Source: an uncultured Lachnospiraceae bacterium (lineage in GTDB: Bacteria; Bacillota; Clostridia; Lachnospirales; Lachnospiraceae). From it: a DNA stretch of 64,000 nt. This document shows, piece after piece, positions 16,171-24,233 of the stretch. Every line of letters starts with the position of its first letter. Positions within the stretch are counted from its first letter, which is position 1. The position numbers and the translations under genes were made by a program. The stretch is taken from positions 1 to 64,000 of the forward strand of contig CANQTL010000008.1 in assembly GCA_947626775.1 (NCBI GenBank), given 5' to 3'. The notes under the pieces were generated by a model. That model saw only the letters and a program-made list of their open reading frames with translations, was not told the origin of the DNA and made no database searches.

Positions 16171-16420
16171 TTTTCCTCCATTTTTATATAGTGGGCGTTT
16201 CGTCATCTAATCATTGATTAGATCAATTATAGGAATTTAACTACAAAACGTCAACTTATCTATTCAATCTTTTCCTGTCAGAGTTAAAAGAGTTCCAAAC
16301 CGTCGGTTTCCAGTTTGAAAATTTCATCGTATAGGTGGTCATTCACTACAAACAGCAATAAATTTATCCATATTTATTGTCAAAGTGAATTGACAAAACA
16401 GAGAAAACACGTAAAATTAT
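16171..16420. other. AT-rich intergenic region with an inverted repeat
   Basis: No gene is seen. A 7-bp inverted repeat TTGTCAA (16377-16383) with TTGACAA (16390-16396) lies 27 bp upstream of the -35 box of the acpP promoter. It could be a second regulator site or a leftover of the neighbouring island. TTGACA at 16390 has no -10 partner of quality. Confidence 0.4.
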
Positions 16421-16422
16421 GA

Positions 16423-16465
16423 TTGACAAATATAGGGACAGATAATATACTTTGAATATCAAACT
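16423..16465 (+). promoter_or_regulatory. acpP/FASII promoter with FabT-type operator
   Basis: TTGACA (16423-16428), 17 bp, TATACT (16446-16451) is a near-consensus sigma-A promoter. The palindrome ACTTTGAATATCAAACT (16449-16465) overlaps the -10 end and start site. Its core TTTGA-N3-TCAAA matches the operator of FabT, the MarR-type repressor of fatty acid synthesis in streptococci and relatives. A FabT-like gene lies at 33922-34374 and carries the same kind of site. The promoter elements are seen; the repressor link is inference. Confidence 0.8.
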
Positions 16466-16496
16466 ATTTTATCTGCGGTGAAAAGGAGATTGAGAA

Positions 16497-16730
16497 ATGT
16501 TAGAGAGAGTTATCGAGATTATTCAGGAGCAGTTGAACTTAGACGGAGTGGAGATTACGGAGGAGTCCTCCTTCAAGGACGATCTGGGCGCTGATTCTTT
16601 AGATTTATTTGAGCTTGTTATGGCCTTTGAGGAGGAGTACGGCATTGAGATCCCCTCCGAGGATCTGGAGCAGATCACGACGGTGGGCGCGGTGATCGAA
16701 TACATGAAGAGCAAGGGCGTAGAGGCGTAA
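16497..16730 (+). CDS. acpP: Acyl carrier protein
   Basis: 77 residues, strongly acidic. The phosphopantetheine-bearing serine S34 is in [13 protein letters not shown], the classic ACP motif. It carries growing acyl chains for the Fab enzymes encoded downstream. RBS AAAAGGAGA lies before ATG 16497. First gene of the FASII cluster, 46 bp after the -10 box. Length is normal. Confidence 0.95.
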   Translation: MLERVIEIIQEQLNLDGVEITEESSFKDDLGADSLDLFELVMAFEEEYGIEIPSEDLEQITTVGAVIEYMKSKGVEA

Positions 16731-16759
16731 GCCGGAGCCCGTTTGGATAGAGGTAAGGA

Positions 16760-17686
16760 ATGAAGACAAGGATTACGGAGCTTCTGGGTATCGAGTATCC
16801 GATCATACAGGGCGGTATGGCCTGGGTCGCAGAGTATCATCTTGCGGCTGCCGTCTCCGAGGCGGGCGGACTGGGTATCATCGGCGCGGGCGGCGCGCCG
16901 GCATCCTTCGTCAGAGAGCAGATCCAAAAGACGAAGGAACTGACGGAGAAACCTTTTGGCGTCAACGTGATGCTGATGAATCCGGAAGCGGACGATATTG
17001 CCAGGGTGATCGCGGAGGAGGGCGTATCGGTTGTTACGACCGGCGCGGGCAATCCGGGTAAATATCTGGCGGCGTGGAAGGATGCAGGCATCAGGGTTAT
17101 CCCTGTCGTGGCGAGCGTGGCGCTGGCGAGAATGATGGAGCGCGCCGGCGTGGACGCTGTGATCGCGGAGGGCATGGAAAGCGGCGGTCATATCGGCTCC
17201 GCAACCACGATGACGCTCGTGCCTCAGGTAGTGGACGCGGTGGATATTCCCGTGGTCGCGGCGGGAGGTATCGCGGACGGCAGAGGCTTCGCGGCAGCCA
17301 TGATGCTGGGCGCGGAAGCGGTGCAGATGGGTACGAGATTTGTGGTGGCGAAGGAGTCCGTCGTACATGAGAATTATAAGAAGAAGATTCTCGCCGCCAA
17401 GGACATCGACTCGGAAGTGACAGGCATGTCCCACGGACATCCGGTTCGCCAGATCCGCAACAACATGACGAGAGAATATCTGAAACTGGAGAAGGCGGGA
17501 GCGGCCTTCGAGGAATTGGAGCAGCTGACGCTCGGCGCGCTGCGCAAGGCGGTCGTGGAGGGAGATACCGTGAACGGTACGCTCATGGCAGGGCAGATTG
17601 CCGGTCTGGTCAAAGAGGAGATGAGCTGCGCGGAGATCATTCAGGAGATCATGCAGAAGGCGCAGACGCTGTTGAAGCTGCAGTGA
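16760..17686 (+). CDS. fabK: Enoyl-ACP reductase FabK (FMN-dependent)
   Basis: 308 residues, TIM-barrel flavoprotein of the nitronate monooxygenase/FabK family: IEYPIIQGGMAWVAEYHLA at the N-terminus, GGLGIIGAGGAP, EGMESGGHIG (FMN/catalytic loop), PVVAAGGIADGRG and GAEAVQMGTRF. FabK performs the last reduction of each elongation cycle with NAD(P)H and FMN, instead of FabI. Its position directly behind acpP and ahead of fabD is the streptococcal/clostridial order. RBS AGAGGTAAGGA precedes ATG 16760. Confidence 0.92.
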   Translation: MKTRITELLGIEYPIIQGGMAWVAEYHLAAAVSEAGGLGIIGAGGAPASFVREQIQKTKELTEKPFGVNVMLMNPEADDIARVIAEEGVSVVTTGAGNPGKYLAAWKDAGIRVIPVVASVALARMMERAGVDAVIAEGMESGGHIGSATTMTLVPQVVDAVDIPVVAAGGIADGRGFAAAMMLGAEAVQMGTRFVVAKESVVHENYKKKILAAKDIDSEVTGMSHGHPVRQIRNNMTREYLKLEKAGAAFEELEQLTLGALRKAVVEGDTVNGTLMAGQIAGLVKEEMSCAEIIQEIMQKAQTLLKLQ

Positions 17687-17706
17687 TATATAGCGGAGAA
17701 ATTCGG

Positions 17707-17734
17707 AGCGCAAGCTCAGCGGCTTGCGCTTTTC
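17707..17734 (+). terminator. Intercistronic hairpin/attenuator after fabK
   Basis: AGCGCAAGC (17707-17715) pairs perfectly with GCTTGCGCT (17722-17730), followed by a short T-run (TTTTC). It could terminate part of the transcripts from the acpP promoter or protect the acpP-fabK mRNA end, giving more ACP and FabK than downstream enzymes. Confidence 0.65.
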
Positions 17735-17742
17735 TGTCAGCC

Positions 17743-17765
17743 AATACTTTGAAATTCAAAGTATT
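17743..17765 (+). promoter_or_regulatory. Perfect 23-bp FabT-type palindrome before fabD
   Basis: Arms AATACTTTGAA (17743-17753) and TTCAAAGTATT (17755-17765) are perfect inverted repeats around one A. The core has the TTTGA...TCAAA form of the site at the acpP promoter. It lies 57 bp ahead of fabD and right after the hairpin, so it may govern an internal promoter (AATACT would be the -10, though no good -35 is seen) or act as a roadblock. Confidence 0.75.
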
Positions 17766-17821
17766 GATGCATGGCGACATGCGGAAGACAGGCGGAGCAC
17801 AGGAAAGGAAGGTAGAACAGA

Positions 17822-18739
17822 ATGGGTAAGACGGTGTTTATGTTCCCCGGACAGGGGGCACAGTACATAGGGATGGGGCGCGATTTCTATGAACAGATTC
17901 CAGTCTGTAAGGAAATGTTTGACCTGGCAGGCAGGGCGGCGGGACTCGACGTCGCGGCGCTCTGTTTCGAGGAAAATGAGCAGATTCATATTACGGAGTA
18001 CACGCAGATCGCCATGCTTGCGGCGGAGGTTGCGATGCTGAAAGCGGTGGAGGAAAGAGGGTTTCGGCCCGATATTACCGGGGGCCTGAGCCTGGGTGAG
18101 TACGGCGCGCTTGCGGCCAGCGGCGTAATGAGCGAGGAAGATGTGTTTCGGATTGTGCGCAAGCGCGGCATCTATATGCAGGAGGCAGTGCCGAACGGCG
18201 GCGCCATGACGGCGGTGCTCGGACTGGATGCGGCGACGGTCGAGAAGATCTGCGGCGAGACGGCGGGTACGGTATCTGTCGCCAACTATAACTGCCCGGG
18301 ACAGATTGTGATCACGGGCGAGGAGAGCGCGGTGCAGGCTGCTTCCGGGAAACTGACGGAGGCGGGAGCCAAGAGATGCGTTCCCCTGAAAGTGAGCGGG
18401 CCGTTCCACTCTGCGATGCTTACGGGAGCGGGAGAGAAGCTGGCGAAAGAGCTGGAGAACGTGGAGGTTCACGACATCGCAGTCCCCTATATCGCCAATG
18501 TGACGGCGGACTATGTGACTGACAAGAGCGAGGTCAAATCTCTGCTGCAAAAGCAGATCTCATCTCCCGTGCGGTGGCAGCAGTCCGTAGAGCGTATGAT
18601 CGCCGACGGTGCGGACACGTTTGTCGAGATCGGGCCGGGCAGGACTCTGTCCGGGTTTATGCGCAAGATCAACAAAGATGTGAAGGTATGCAATGTGGAG
18701 AAGGTGGAGGATCTGGAGAAGCTGAACGGGCTGATTTGA
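17822..18739 (+). CDS. fabD: Malonyl-CoA:ACP transacylase
   Basis: 305 residues. N-terminal [13 protein letters not shown], the nucleophile S90 in [10 protein letters not shown], the GPFHSAML histidine motif near residue 200 and the C-terminal [13 protein letters not shown] are all canonical for FabD. The enzyme loads malonyl groups on ACP for chain extension. RBS AGGAAGGTAG precedes ATG 17822. The gene starts a second segment of the cluster behind the 23-bp palindrome. Confidence 0.95.
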   Translation: MGKTVFMFPGQGAQYIGMGRDFYEQIPVCKEMFDLAGRAAGLDVAALCFEENEQIHITEYTQIAMLAAEVAMLKAVEERGFRPDITGGLSLGEYGALAASGVMSEEDVFRIVRKRGIYMQEAVPNGGAMTAVLGLDAATVEKICGETAGTVSVANYNCPGQIVITGEESAVQAASGKLTEAGAKRCVPLKVSGPFHSAMLTGAGEKLAKELENVEVHDIAVPYIANVTADYVTDKSEVKSLLQKQISSPVRWQQSVERMIADGADTFVEIGPGRTLSGFMRKINKDVKVCNVEKVEDLEKLNGLI

Positions 18740-18773
18740 ACCTTCACAGAACAGACAGGCAGGAGGGACAATT

Positions 18774-19508
18774 ATGTTATCAGGAAAAGTGGCTCTGGTC
18801 ACGGGCGCGGGGCGCGGCATCGGGCGTGAGATCGCGCTGACGCTGGCAGAGTACGGCGCAGATGTGATCGTGAACTATAACGGGTCCGGCGAGAAGGCGG
18901 AGGAAGCGGCCGACGAGATCAGGAAGATGGGAAGAAAGGCGGCCGCCGTACAGTGCAGCGTGGCGGACTATGAGGCTTGCGGCAGGATGATTACGGACAT
19001 GCTGGAGCAGTTCGGACATATCGATATCCTGGTGAACAATGCCGGGATCACCCGGGACAATCTGGTGATCAAGATGACGGAGGAGGATTTCGACGCGGTC
19101 ATCGACACCAATCTGAAGGGAACGTTTAACACGATAAAACACATGTACCGGCCATTCCTCAAACAGAAAGCGGGCCGGATCATCAATCTTTCTTCCGTGT
19201 CGGGCGTGCTGGGCAATGCGGGCCAGGCGAATTACGCGGCCTCCAAGGCGGGTGTGATCGGTCTGACGAAGTCCGTGGCGAAGGAATTGGCGAGCAGAAA
19301 TATCACGGTCAACGCGGTTGCCCCCGGCTTTATCGACACGGATATGACCAGAGCCATGACGGATACGGCCAAAGAGGCGCTGCAGCAGCAGATCCCCATG
19401 AAGCGTGTCGGCACGCCGAGGGACGTCGCGGAAGCGGTGGCTTTTCTCGCGAGCGACAGGGCCGCATATATCACGGGACAGGTTCTCTCCGTAGACGGCG
19501 GCCTGTGA
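18774..19508 (+). CDS. fabG: 3-oxoacyl-ACP reductase
   Basis: 244 residues, short-chain dehydrogenase. Cofactor motif [13 protein letters not shown] (TGxxxGIG), NNAG, then the catalytic triad S141 (INLSSVSG), Y154 and K158 (YAASKAG), and the C-terminal [12 protein letters not shown]. It uses NADPH to reduce 3-oxoacyl-ACP. RBS AGGAGGG before ATG 18774, 34 bp after fabD. Confidence 0.95.
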   Translation: MLSGKVALVTGAGRGIGREIALTLAEYGADVIVNYNGSGEKAEEAADEIRKMGRKAAAVQCSVADYEACGRMITDMLEQFGHIDILVNNAGITRDNLVIKMTEEDFDAVIDTNLKGTFNTIKHMYRPFLKQKAGRIINLSSVSGVLGNAGQANYAASKAGVIGLTKSVAKELASRNITVNAVAPGFIDTDMTRAMTDTAKEALQQQIPMKRVGTPRDVAEAVAFLASDRAAYITGQVLSVDGGL

Positions 19509-19592
19509 GTCTATATTTCCGCAACAGAAAAACAAGCGACGCAAGGGAAGCGTAGCAGACAAACAAGATAAGAATGCGAAAGGAGCACAGTC

Positions 19593-20828
19593 ATGAGCAG
19601 ACGTGTGGTAGTAACGGGCATGGGTGCGATCACACCCATCGGACTGAGCGTAGAAGAATTCTGGGAGAGCGTCAAGGCGGGGAAAATCGGTTTTGACCGC
19701 ATCACCAGATTCGACACGACAGATTTCAAGTGTAAGCTGGCCGCGGAGGTCAAGGGGTTCGACGGCAAAAATTATATGGATTTCAAAGCGGCGAAGAGAA
19801 TGGAACTCTTCTCTCAGTATGCGGTGGCGGCTGCCAAAGAAGCGCTGGAGGATGCGAAGCTGGACATGGAGAAGGAAGATCCCTACCGCGTCGGCGTGGC
19901 CGTGGGTTCCGGTACGGGGTCTCTGCAGGCGATGGAGCGTTCTCACACAAGGCTGCTGGAAAAGGGACCGTCCAGGATCGAACCGCTGTTTGTGCCGCTG
20001 ACGATCTCCAATATGGCCGCGGGCAACGTGTCGATCCAGTTCGGATTGAAGGGCAAGAGTATCAATGTGGTTACGGCCTGCGCGACAGGGACGAATTCTA
20101 TCGGCGAGGCGTTCCGCTCAGTACAGTACGGCGACGCCGACGTGATGGTGGCAGGCGGTACGGAGGGCAGTGTGTGTCCTATCGGGATCGGCGGTTTCTC
20201 GGCGCTCACGGCGCTGTCCAACTGCGAGGATCCCACGCGCTGTTCGATTCCCTTTGACAAGGAGCGCAGCGGTTTCGTCATGGGGGAAGGCGCCGCGGTC
20301 GTAGTGCTGGAAGAATTGGAACACGCCAGGGCGAGAGGCGCCAGAATATATGCGGAGCTGGCCGGGTACGGCTGCAGTTCGGACGCCTATCACATCACGT
20401 CCCCCGCGGAGGACGGCGCGGGAGCGGCCAAAGCGATGGAGTACGCTATCGCGGACGCAGGACTTGACAAGAACGACATCACCTATATCAACGCCCACGG
20501 CACGGCGACGCATCACAACGATCTCTTCGAGACGCGGGCGATCAAGCTGCTGTTCGGCGATCATGCCCGGGATATCAGGATCAACTCCACGAAATCCATG
20601 GTGGGGCATCTGTTAGGCGCCGCTGGGGCGATCGAGTTTGTGACCTGTGTGAAAGAACTGGAGGAGGGTTATATCCACCGCACGGTCGGCTATCAGGTGC
20701 CGGATGAGGAGTGCGATTTGAATTACTGCAAAGAGCCATATCGGGAGGACTTCGAGTATGCGCTTTCCAACTCGCTCGGTTTCGGCGGGCACAACGCGAG
20801 CCTGCTCGTAAAGAAATATCACGAATAA
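19593..20828 (+). CDS. fabF: 3-oxoacyl-ACP synthase II
   Basis: 411 residues, thiolase-fold condensing enzyme. RVVVTGMGAITPIG at the start, catalytic C163 in VTACATGTNSIG, the histidines in NAHGTATHHND (near 303) and SMVGHLLGAAGAIE (near 340), and the C-terminal NSLGFGGHNASLL. It elongates acyl-ACP with malonyl-ACP. RBS GAAAGGAG precedes ATG 19593. 84 bp after fabG. Confidence 0.95.
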   Translation: MSRRVVVTGMGAITPIGLSVEEFWESVKAGKIGFDRITRFDTTDFKCKLAAEVKGFDGKNYMDFKAAKRMELFSQYAVAAAKEALEDAKLDMEKEDPYRVGVAVGSGTGSLQAMERSHTRLLEKGPSRIEPLFVPLTISNMAAGNVSIQFGLKGKSINVVTACATGTNSIGEAFRSVQYGDADVMVAGGTEGSVCPIGIGGFSALTALSNCEDPTRCSIPFDKERSGFVMGEGAAVVVLEELEHARARGARIYAELAGYGCSSDAYHITSPAEDGAGAAKAMEYAIADAGLDKNDITYINAHGTATHHNDLFETRAIKLLFGDHARDIRINSTKSMVGHLLGAAGAIEFVTCVKELEEGYIHRTVGYQVPDEECDLNYCKEPYREDFEYALSNSLGFGGHNASLLVKKYHE

Positions 20829-20849
20829 AGTGGACAGGAGGGATACCGT

Positions 20850-21284
20850 ATGTCGCTGATGACAGCAAAAGAGATCATGGAGATCATTCCCCACAGGCAG
20901 CCCTTTATGCTGATCGATACGATCGAGGAATTGGAAGAAGGCAAAAGAGTCGTCGCAAAGAAGTGCGTATCTTACAATGAGCCTTTCTTTGCGGGGCATT
21001 TCCCGGGGGAGCCCGTGATGCCCGGCGTGCTCATCATCGAGGCGCTGGCGCAGGCGGGTGCGGTGGCGATTTTAAGCCAGCCGGAGTTTAAAGGTAAGAC
21101 GGCGTATTTCGCGGCGATCAACAGTGCCAAGTTCAAGGGCAAGGTAGTACCGGGCGATGTGCTGACGCTGGAGACGGAGATTATCAAAGTAAAGGGACCC
21201 ATCGGCGTGGGCGCGGCGAAAGCTTATGTGGACGGCAGACTGGTGGCGCAGGCGGAACTGACCTTTGCGATCGGCCAGGCGTAG
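20850..21284 (+). CDS. fabZ: 3-hydroxyacyl-ACP dehydratase
   Basis: 144 residues, hot-dog fold. IIPHRQPFMLID, the catalytic His in FFAGHFPGEPVMPG and the Glu in IIEALAQAGA are the FabZ signature. It dehydrates 3-hydroxyacyl-ACP to the enoyl form reduced by FabK. RBS AGGAGGG before ATG 20850. No FabM or FabA is seen in the window, so how unsaturated chains are made is not shown here. Confidence 0.95.
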   Translation: MSLMTAKEIMEIIPHRQPFMLIDTIEELEEGKRVVAKKCVSYNEPFFAGHFPGEPVMPGVLIIEALAQAGAVAILSQPEFKGKTAYFAAINSAKFKGKVVPGDVLTLETEIIKVKGPIGVGAAKAYVDGRLVAQAELTFAIGQA

Positions 21285-21297
21285 AACGGAGCGATTC

Positions 21298-22356
21298 ATG
21301 ACGGAGATAAAACCTCTCAGGATAGGGGAGCTTGCAGCAAAAGTGCCCGTGATACAGGGCGGCATGGGCGTGGGAATCAGCCTCTCGTCCCTGGCGGGCG
21401 CGGTGGCTGCAGAGGGCGGTATCGGCGTGATCTCCACGGCGCAGATCGGATACCGGGAAGCGGATTTTGACGACGATCCCATCGGAGCTAATCTGCGCGC
21501 CATAGGCAAAGAAATCCGCAGGGCGCGTAAGATCGCATCCGGCGGCATCCTGGGCGTCAACATCATGGTCGCCACACGCAGATATGAAGAGTACGTGCGT
21601 GCGGCGGTGGAGGCGGGAATCGATCTCATCATATCGGGAGCCGGACTGCCGGTGGAACTGCCGAAGATCGTGGGAGCAGCGAAGACGAAACTGGCGCCGA
21701 TTGTGTCCAGCGTCAAGTCCGCGCAGATCATTCTGCGCTACTGGCTGAAAAAATACGACAGGCTGCCGGATGCAGTGATCATTGAGGGGCCGCTTGCAGG
21801 CGGGCATCTCGGGTTCCGCAGGGAGCAGCTCGACGATATAGAGGCGCTTGACTATGACGCGGAAGTCAGGGCAATCATAGAACATGTGGACGCCGCTGCC
21901 GCGGAACATGGCGCTGAGATCCCGGTGATCATGGCCGGGGGCGTGTACACCAGGGAGGATATGCTCCGCTATCTTCATATGGGAGCCGAGGGCGTACAGG
22001 TGGCGACGCGCTTTGTGACGACTTATGAATGTGATGCGCCCGCCGCCTATAAACAGGCGTATATCGACGCGAAGGAAGAGGATATCGTGATTGTGCAGAG
22101 TCCGGTGGGGATGCCGGGCAGAGCGATACGGAATTCTTTTATCAGACGGGCTGAGGAAGGGCGGATTCCGCATGGGAAATGTCATCTATGTGTGAGCGCC
22201 TGTGATCCGGCGTCGACGCCGTACTGTATCACGGACGCGCTCGTCAACGCGGCGAGGGGCAATATGGACGACGCGCTTCTGTTCTGCGGCGCGAATGCCA
22301 GCCGGGCGGTCAGGCTGGAGCATGTGAAGGATATTATGGATGAGTTTCGTCCGTAA
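21298..22356 (+). CDS. Nitronate monooxygenase/FabK-like flavoprotein with Cys-rich tail
   Basis: 352 residues. The FMN barrel is related to FabK: VPVIQGGMGVGISLSSLAG, GGIGVISTAQIG, LGVNIMVATRRYEEYV, EGPLAGGHLGF, IPVIMAGGVYTRED and GAEGVQVATRFV. It is longer than FabK and ends with KCHLCVSACDPASTPYCIT (around 298-316), a C-x2-C-x3-C-x7-C array that might bind a metal or Fe-S cluster. ATG 21298 behind GGAGCG. It sits between fabZ and fabH, so a role as second enoyl reductase or in lipid-peroxide or nitronate detoxification is possible. Confidence 0.82.
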   Translation: MTEIKPLRIGELAAKVPVIQGGMGVGISLSSLAGAVAAEGGIGVISTAQIGYREADFDDDPIGANLRAIGKEIRRARKIASGGILGVNIMVATRRYEEYVRAAVEAGIDLIISGAGLPVELPKIVGAAKTKLAPIVSSVKSAQIILRYWLKKYDRLPDAVIIEGPLAGGHLGFRREQLDDIEALDYDAEVRAIIEHVDAAAAEHGAEIPVIMAGGVYTREDMLRYLHMGAEGVQVATRFVTTYECDAPAAYKQAYIDAKEEDIVIVQSPVGMPGRAIRNSFIRRAEEGRIPHGKCHLCVSACDPASTPYCITDALVNAARGNMDDALLFCGANASRAVRLEHVKDIMDEFRP

Positions 22357-22383
22357 CATACGGATAGATAGATGAGGAAAGCT

Positions 22384-23352
22384 ATGGGAACAAGGATTAT
22401 AGGAACAGGAAGCTGTCTGCCGGAGACGGTTGTGACCAACGACGATCTGGCGAAGATCATGGATACCTCCGACGAGTGGATCAGCACGCGCACGGGGATC
22501 AGGGAACGGCATCTGGCGAAGGATGAGACGACGGCGGGCATGTCCGCCGAGGCCGCGAGGCGCGCCATGGAGAATGCCGGCGTGACGGCGCAGGAGATCG
22601 ATCTGATCATCGTTGGCACGGTGACGGCGGATCAGGTGACTCCGGCGTGTGCGTGCGAGGTGCAGGCCGAGATCGGCGCCGACCATGCGGTGGCTTTTGA
22701 CATCAATGCCGCCTGCTCCGGGTTTATGTTCGCGCTGCACATCGCCCACGCTTATCTGCAGACAGGCGTGTACAGGACGGCGCTGATCATCGGCGCGGAG
22801 ACGCTGTCCAAGATCATGGACTGGAGCGACAGGAGCACCTGTGTTCTCTTTGGGGACGGCGCGGGAGCGGCTGTCGTGCGCGCGGACGGTCAGCCGGGCG
22901 GACTGCTCGCTTTCGATCAGGGGACGGACGGTGTGAAGGGCAGGGTGCTGTCGTGCCCGAACCGCTCCAACAACAACCCGCTGGTCGAGACGTCCAGAGA
23001 ATTGAAATATGTACATATGGACGGACAGGAAGTGTACAAGTTCGCCGTGACACAGGTGCCGGCGTCCCTGCAGAAGACCGTTGAGGCGGCGCACCTTGCG
23101 ATGGAGGATATCGATTTCTACGCGCTGCATCAGGCGAACATCAGGATCCTGCAGGCGGTGGCGAAGCGGCTGAAGGTGCCGGAGGACAGATTCCCGGTCA
23201 GCCTGGATCACTGCGGTAATATCTCCGCGGCGAGCGTGCCGATTTTGCTGGACGAGATGAACCGCAAAGGGCTTCTGAAGCCGGGTATGAAGATAGCGCT
23301 GGCGGGTTTCGGCGGCGGGCTCACCTGGGCTTCCGCGGTGCTGGAGTGGTAG
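22384..23352 (+). CDS. fabH: 3-oxoacyl-ACP synthase III
   Basis: 322 residues. Starts MGTRIIGTGSCLPE; catalytic triad C111 (NAACSGF), H249 (LHQANIRI) and N279 (CGNISAASVP), and the C-terminal GFGGGLTWASAVLEW. FabH starts chains by condensing acyl-CoA with malonyl-ACP. ATG 22384 is preferred over ATG 22372 because AGGAAA precedes it and the protein then begins at the family start. Last gene of the cluster; fabH is often first or second in other Firmicutes, so this order is a variant. Confidence 0.93.
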   Translation: MGTRIIGTGSCLPETVVTNDDLAKIMDTSDEWISTRTGIRERHLAKDETTAGMSAEAARRAMENAGVTAQEIDLIIVGTVTADQVTPACACEVQAEIGADHAVAFDINAACSGFMFALHIAHAYLQTGVYRTALIIGAETLSKIMDWSDRSTCVLFGDGAGAAVVRADGQPGGLLAFDQGTDGVKGRVLSCPNRSNNNPLVETSRELKYVHMDGQEVYKFAVTQVPASLQKTVEAAHLAMEDIDFYALHQANIRILQAVAKRLKVPEDRFPVSLDHCGNISAASVPILLDEMNRKGLLKPGMKIALAGFGGGLTWASAVLEW

Positions 23353-23515
23353 CGCGGCGGTTCCGGACAAAGACCGTCCTGCCTGCGCGGATCTGAAAGA
23401 TCGCGGAGCGCGTGCTGTCATAAGGAAACGGGACGGCACATAAGATAGAGATAAGAAGATACGGGAACAAAGGCCGTCTGCGGAACAGCATATCGTTTTC
23501 TCAGCGGCTTTTATC

Positions 23516-24184
23516 ATGTCTATGCTGAATTATATCTGGGCCTTTATGATTCTGGTAGGAGTTATCTACGGCGCGATGACCGGCAGGATGGCGGACGTCA
23601 CGAACGCTGCGCTGGATTCCGCAGGGGACGCCGTCGCGCTGTGCATTACCATGATCGGGGTGATGGCGCTGTGGGTGGGGCTTATGGAGATCGCCCAGAA
23701 GTCCGGGCTCATCGCGAAAATGACGAGGGGCATACAGCCCTTTGTCAGCTTCCTGTTTCCGGGGATCCCCAAGGGACATCCCGCCAGAGAGTATATTTCC
23801 ACAAATCTGATCGCCAATGTTCTGGGACTCGGCTGGGCGTGCACGCCGGCGGGGTTAAAGGCGATGGAAGCGCTGGCGCAGCTGGAGCGCGAGAGGGGGA
23901 ACCCGGAATATCTGCGCGGGGAAGGGGCGGATGCGGATGTGGGGAAAACCGCGCCCGGGCGGACGGCCAGCAGGGAGATGTGCACCTTTCTCATACTCAA
24001 TATCTCCTCGCTGCAGCTGATTCCGGTGAATATGATCGCCTACAGGCAGCAGTACGGCAGCGTGGATCCGGCGGGTATTATTGCGCCTGCGGTCCTGGCA
24101 ACGTCGATCAGCACATTGACGGCGGTGGCATATTGTAAGATAATGGATCTGAGGCGGAGAAACGACACGGGAAAAGTACAGTGA
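23516..24184 (+). CDS. spmA: Spore maturation protein A (nucleoside-recognition domain)
   Basis: 222 residues with about four to five membrane segments. LNYIWAFMILVGVIYGAMTGR at the start, the ALWVGLMEIAQKSGL and FPGIPKGHPAREYISTNLIANVLGLGWACTPAGLKAME motifs are typical of SpmA/Gate-domain proteins. SpmA works with SpmB in spore core dehydration in Bacillus. No clear ribosome site precedes ATG 23516. The 163 bp after fabH hold no strong terminator. spmB is separated from it by a flavoprotein gene, an unusual split. Confidence 0.85.
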   Translation: MSMLNYIWAFMILVGVIYGAMTGRMADVTNAALDSAGDAVALCITMIGVMALWVGLMEIAQKSGLIAKMTRGIQPFVSFLFPGIPKGHPAREYISTNLIANVLGLGWACTPAGLKAMEALAQLERERGNPEYLRGEGADADVGKTAPGRTASREMCTFLILNISSLQLIPVNMIAYRQQYGSVDPAGIIAPAVLATSISTLTAVAYCKIMDLRRRNDTGKVQ

Positions 24185-24233
24185 GATCACGGCGGCCCGT
24201 GCGCGGTATCACGAAGGAAGAGAGGAATATCCC

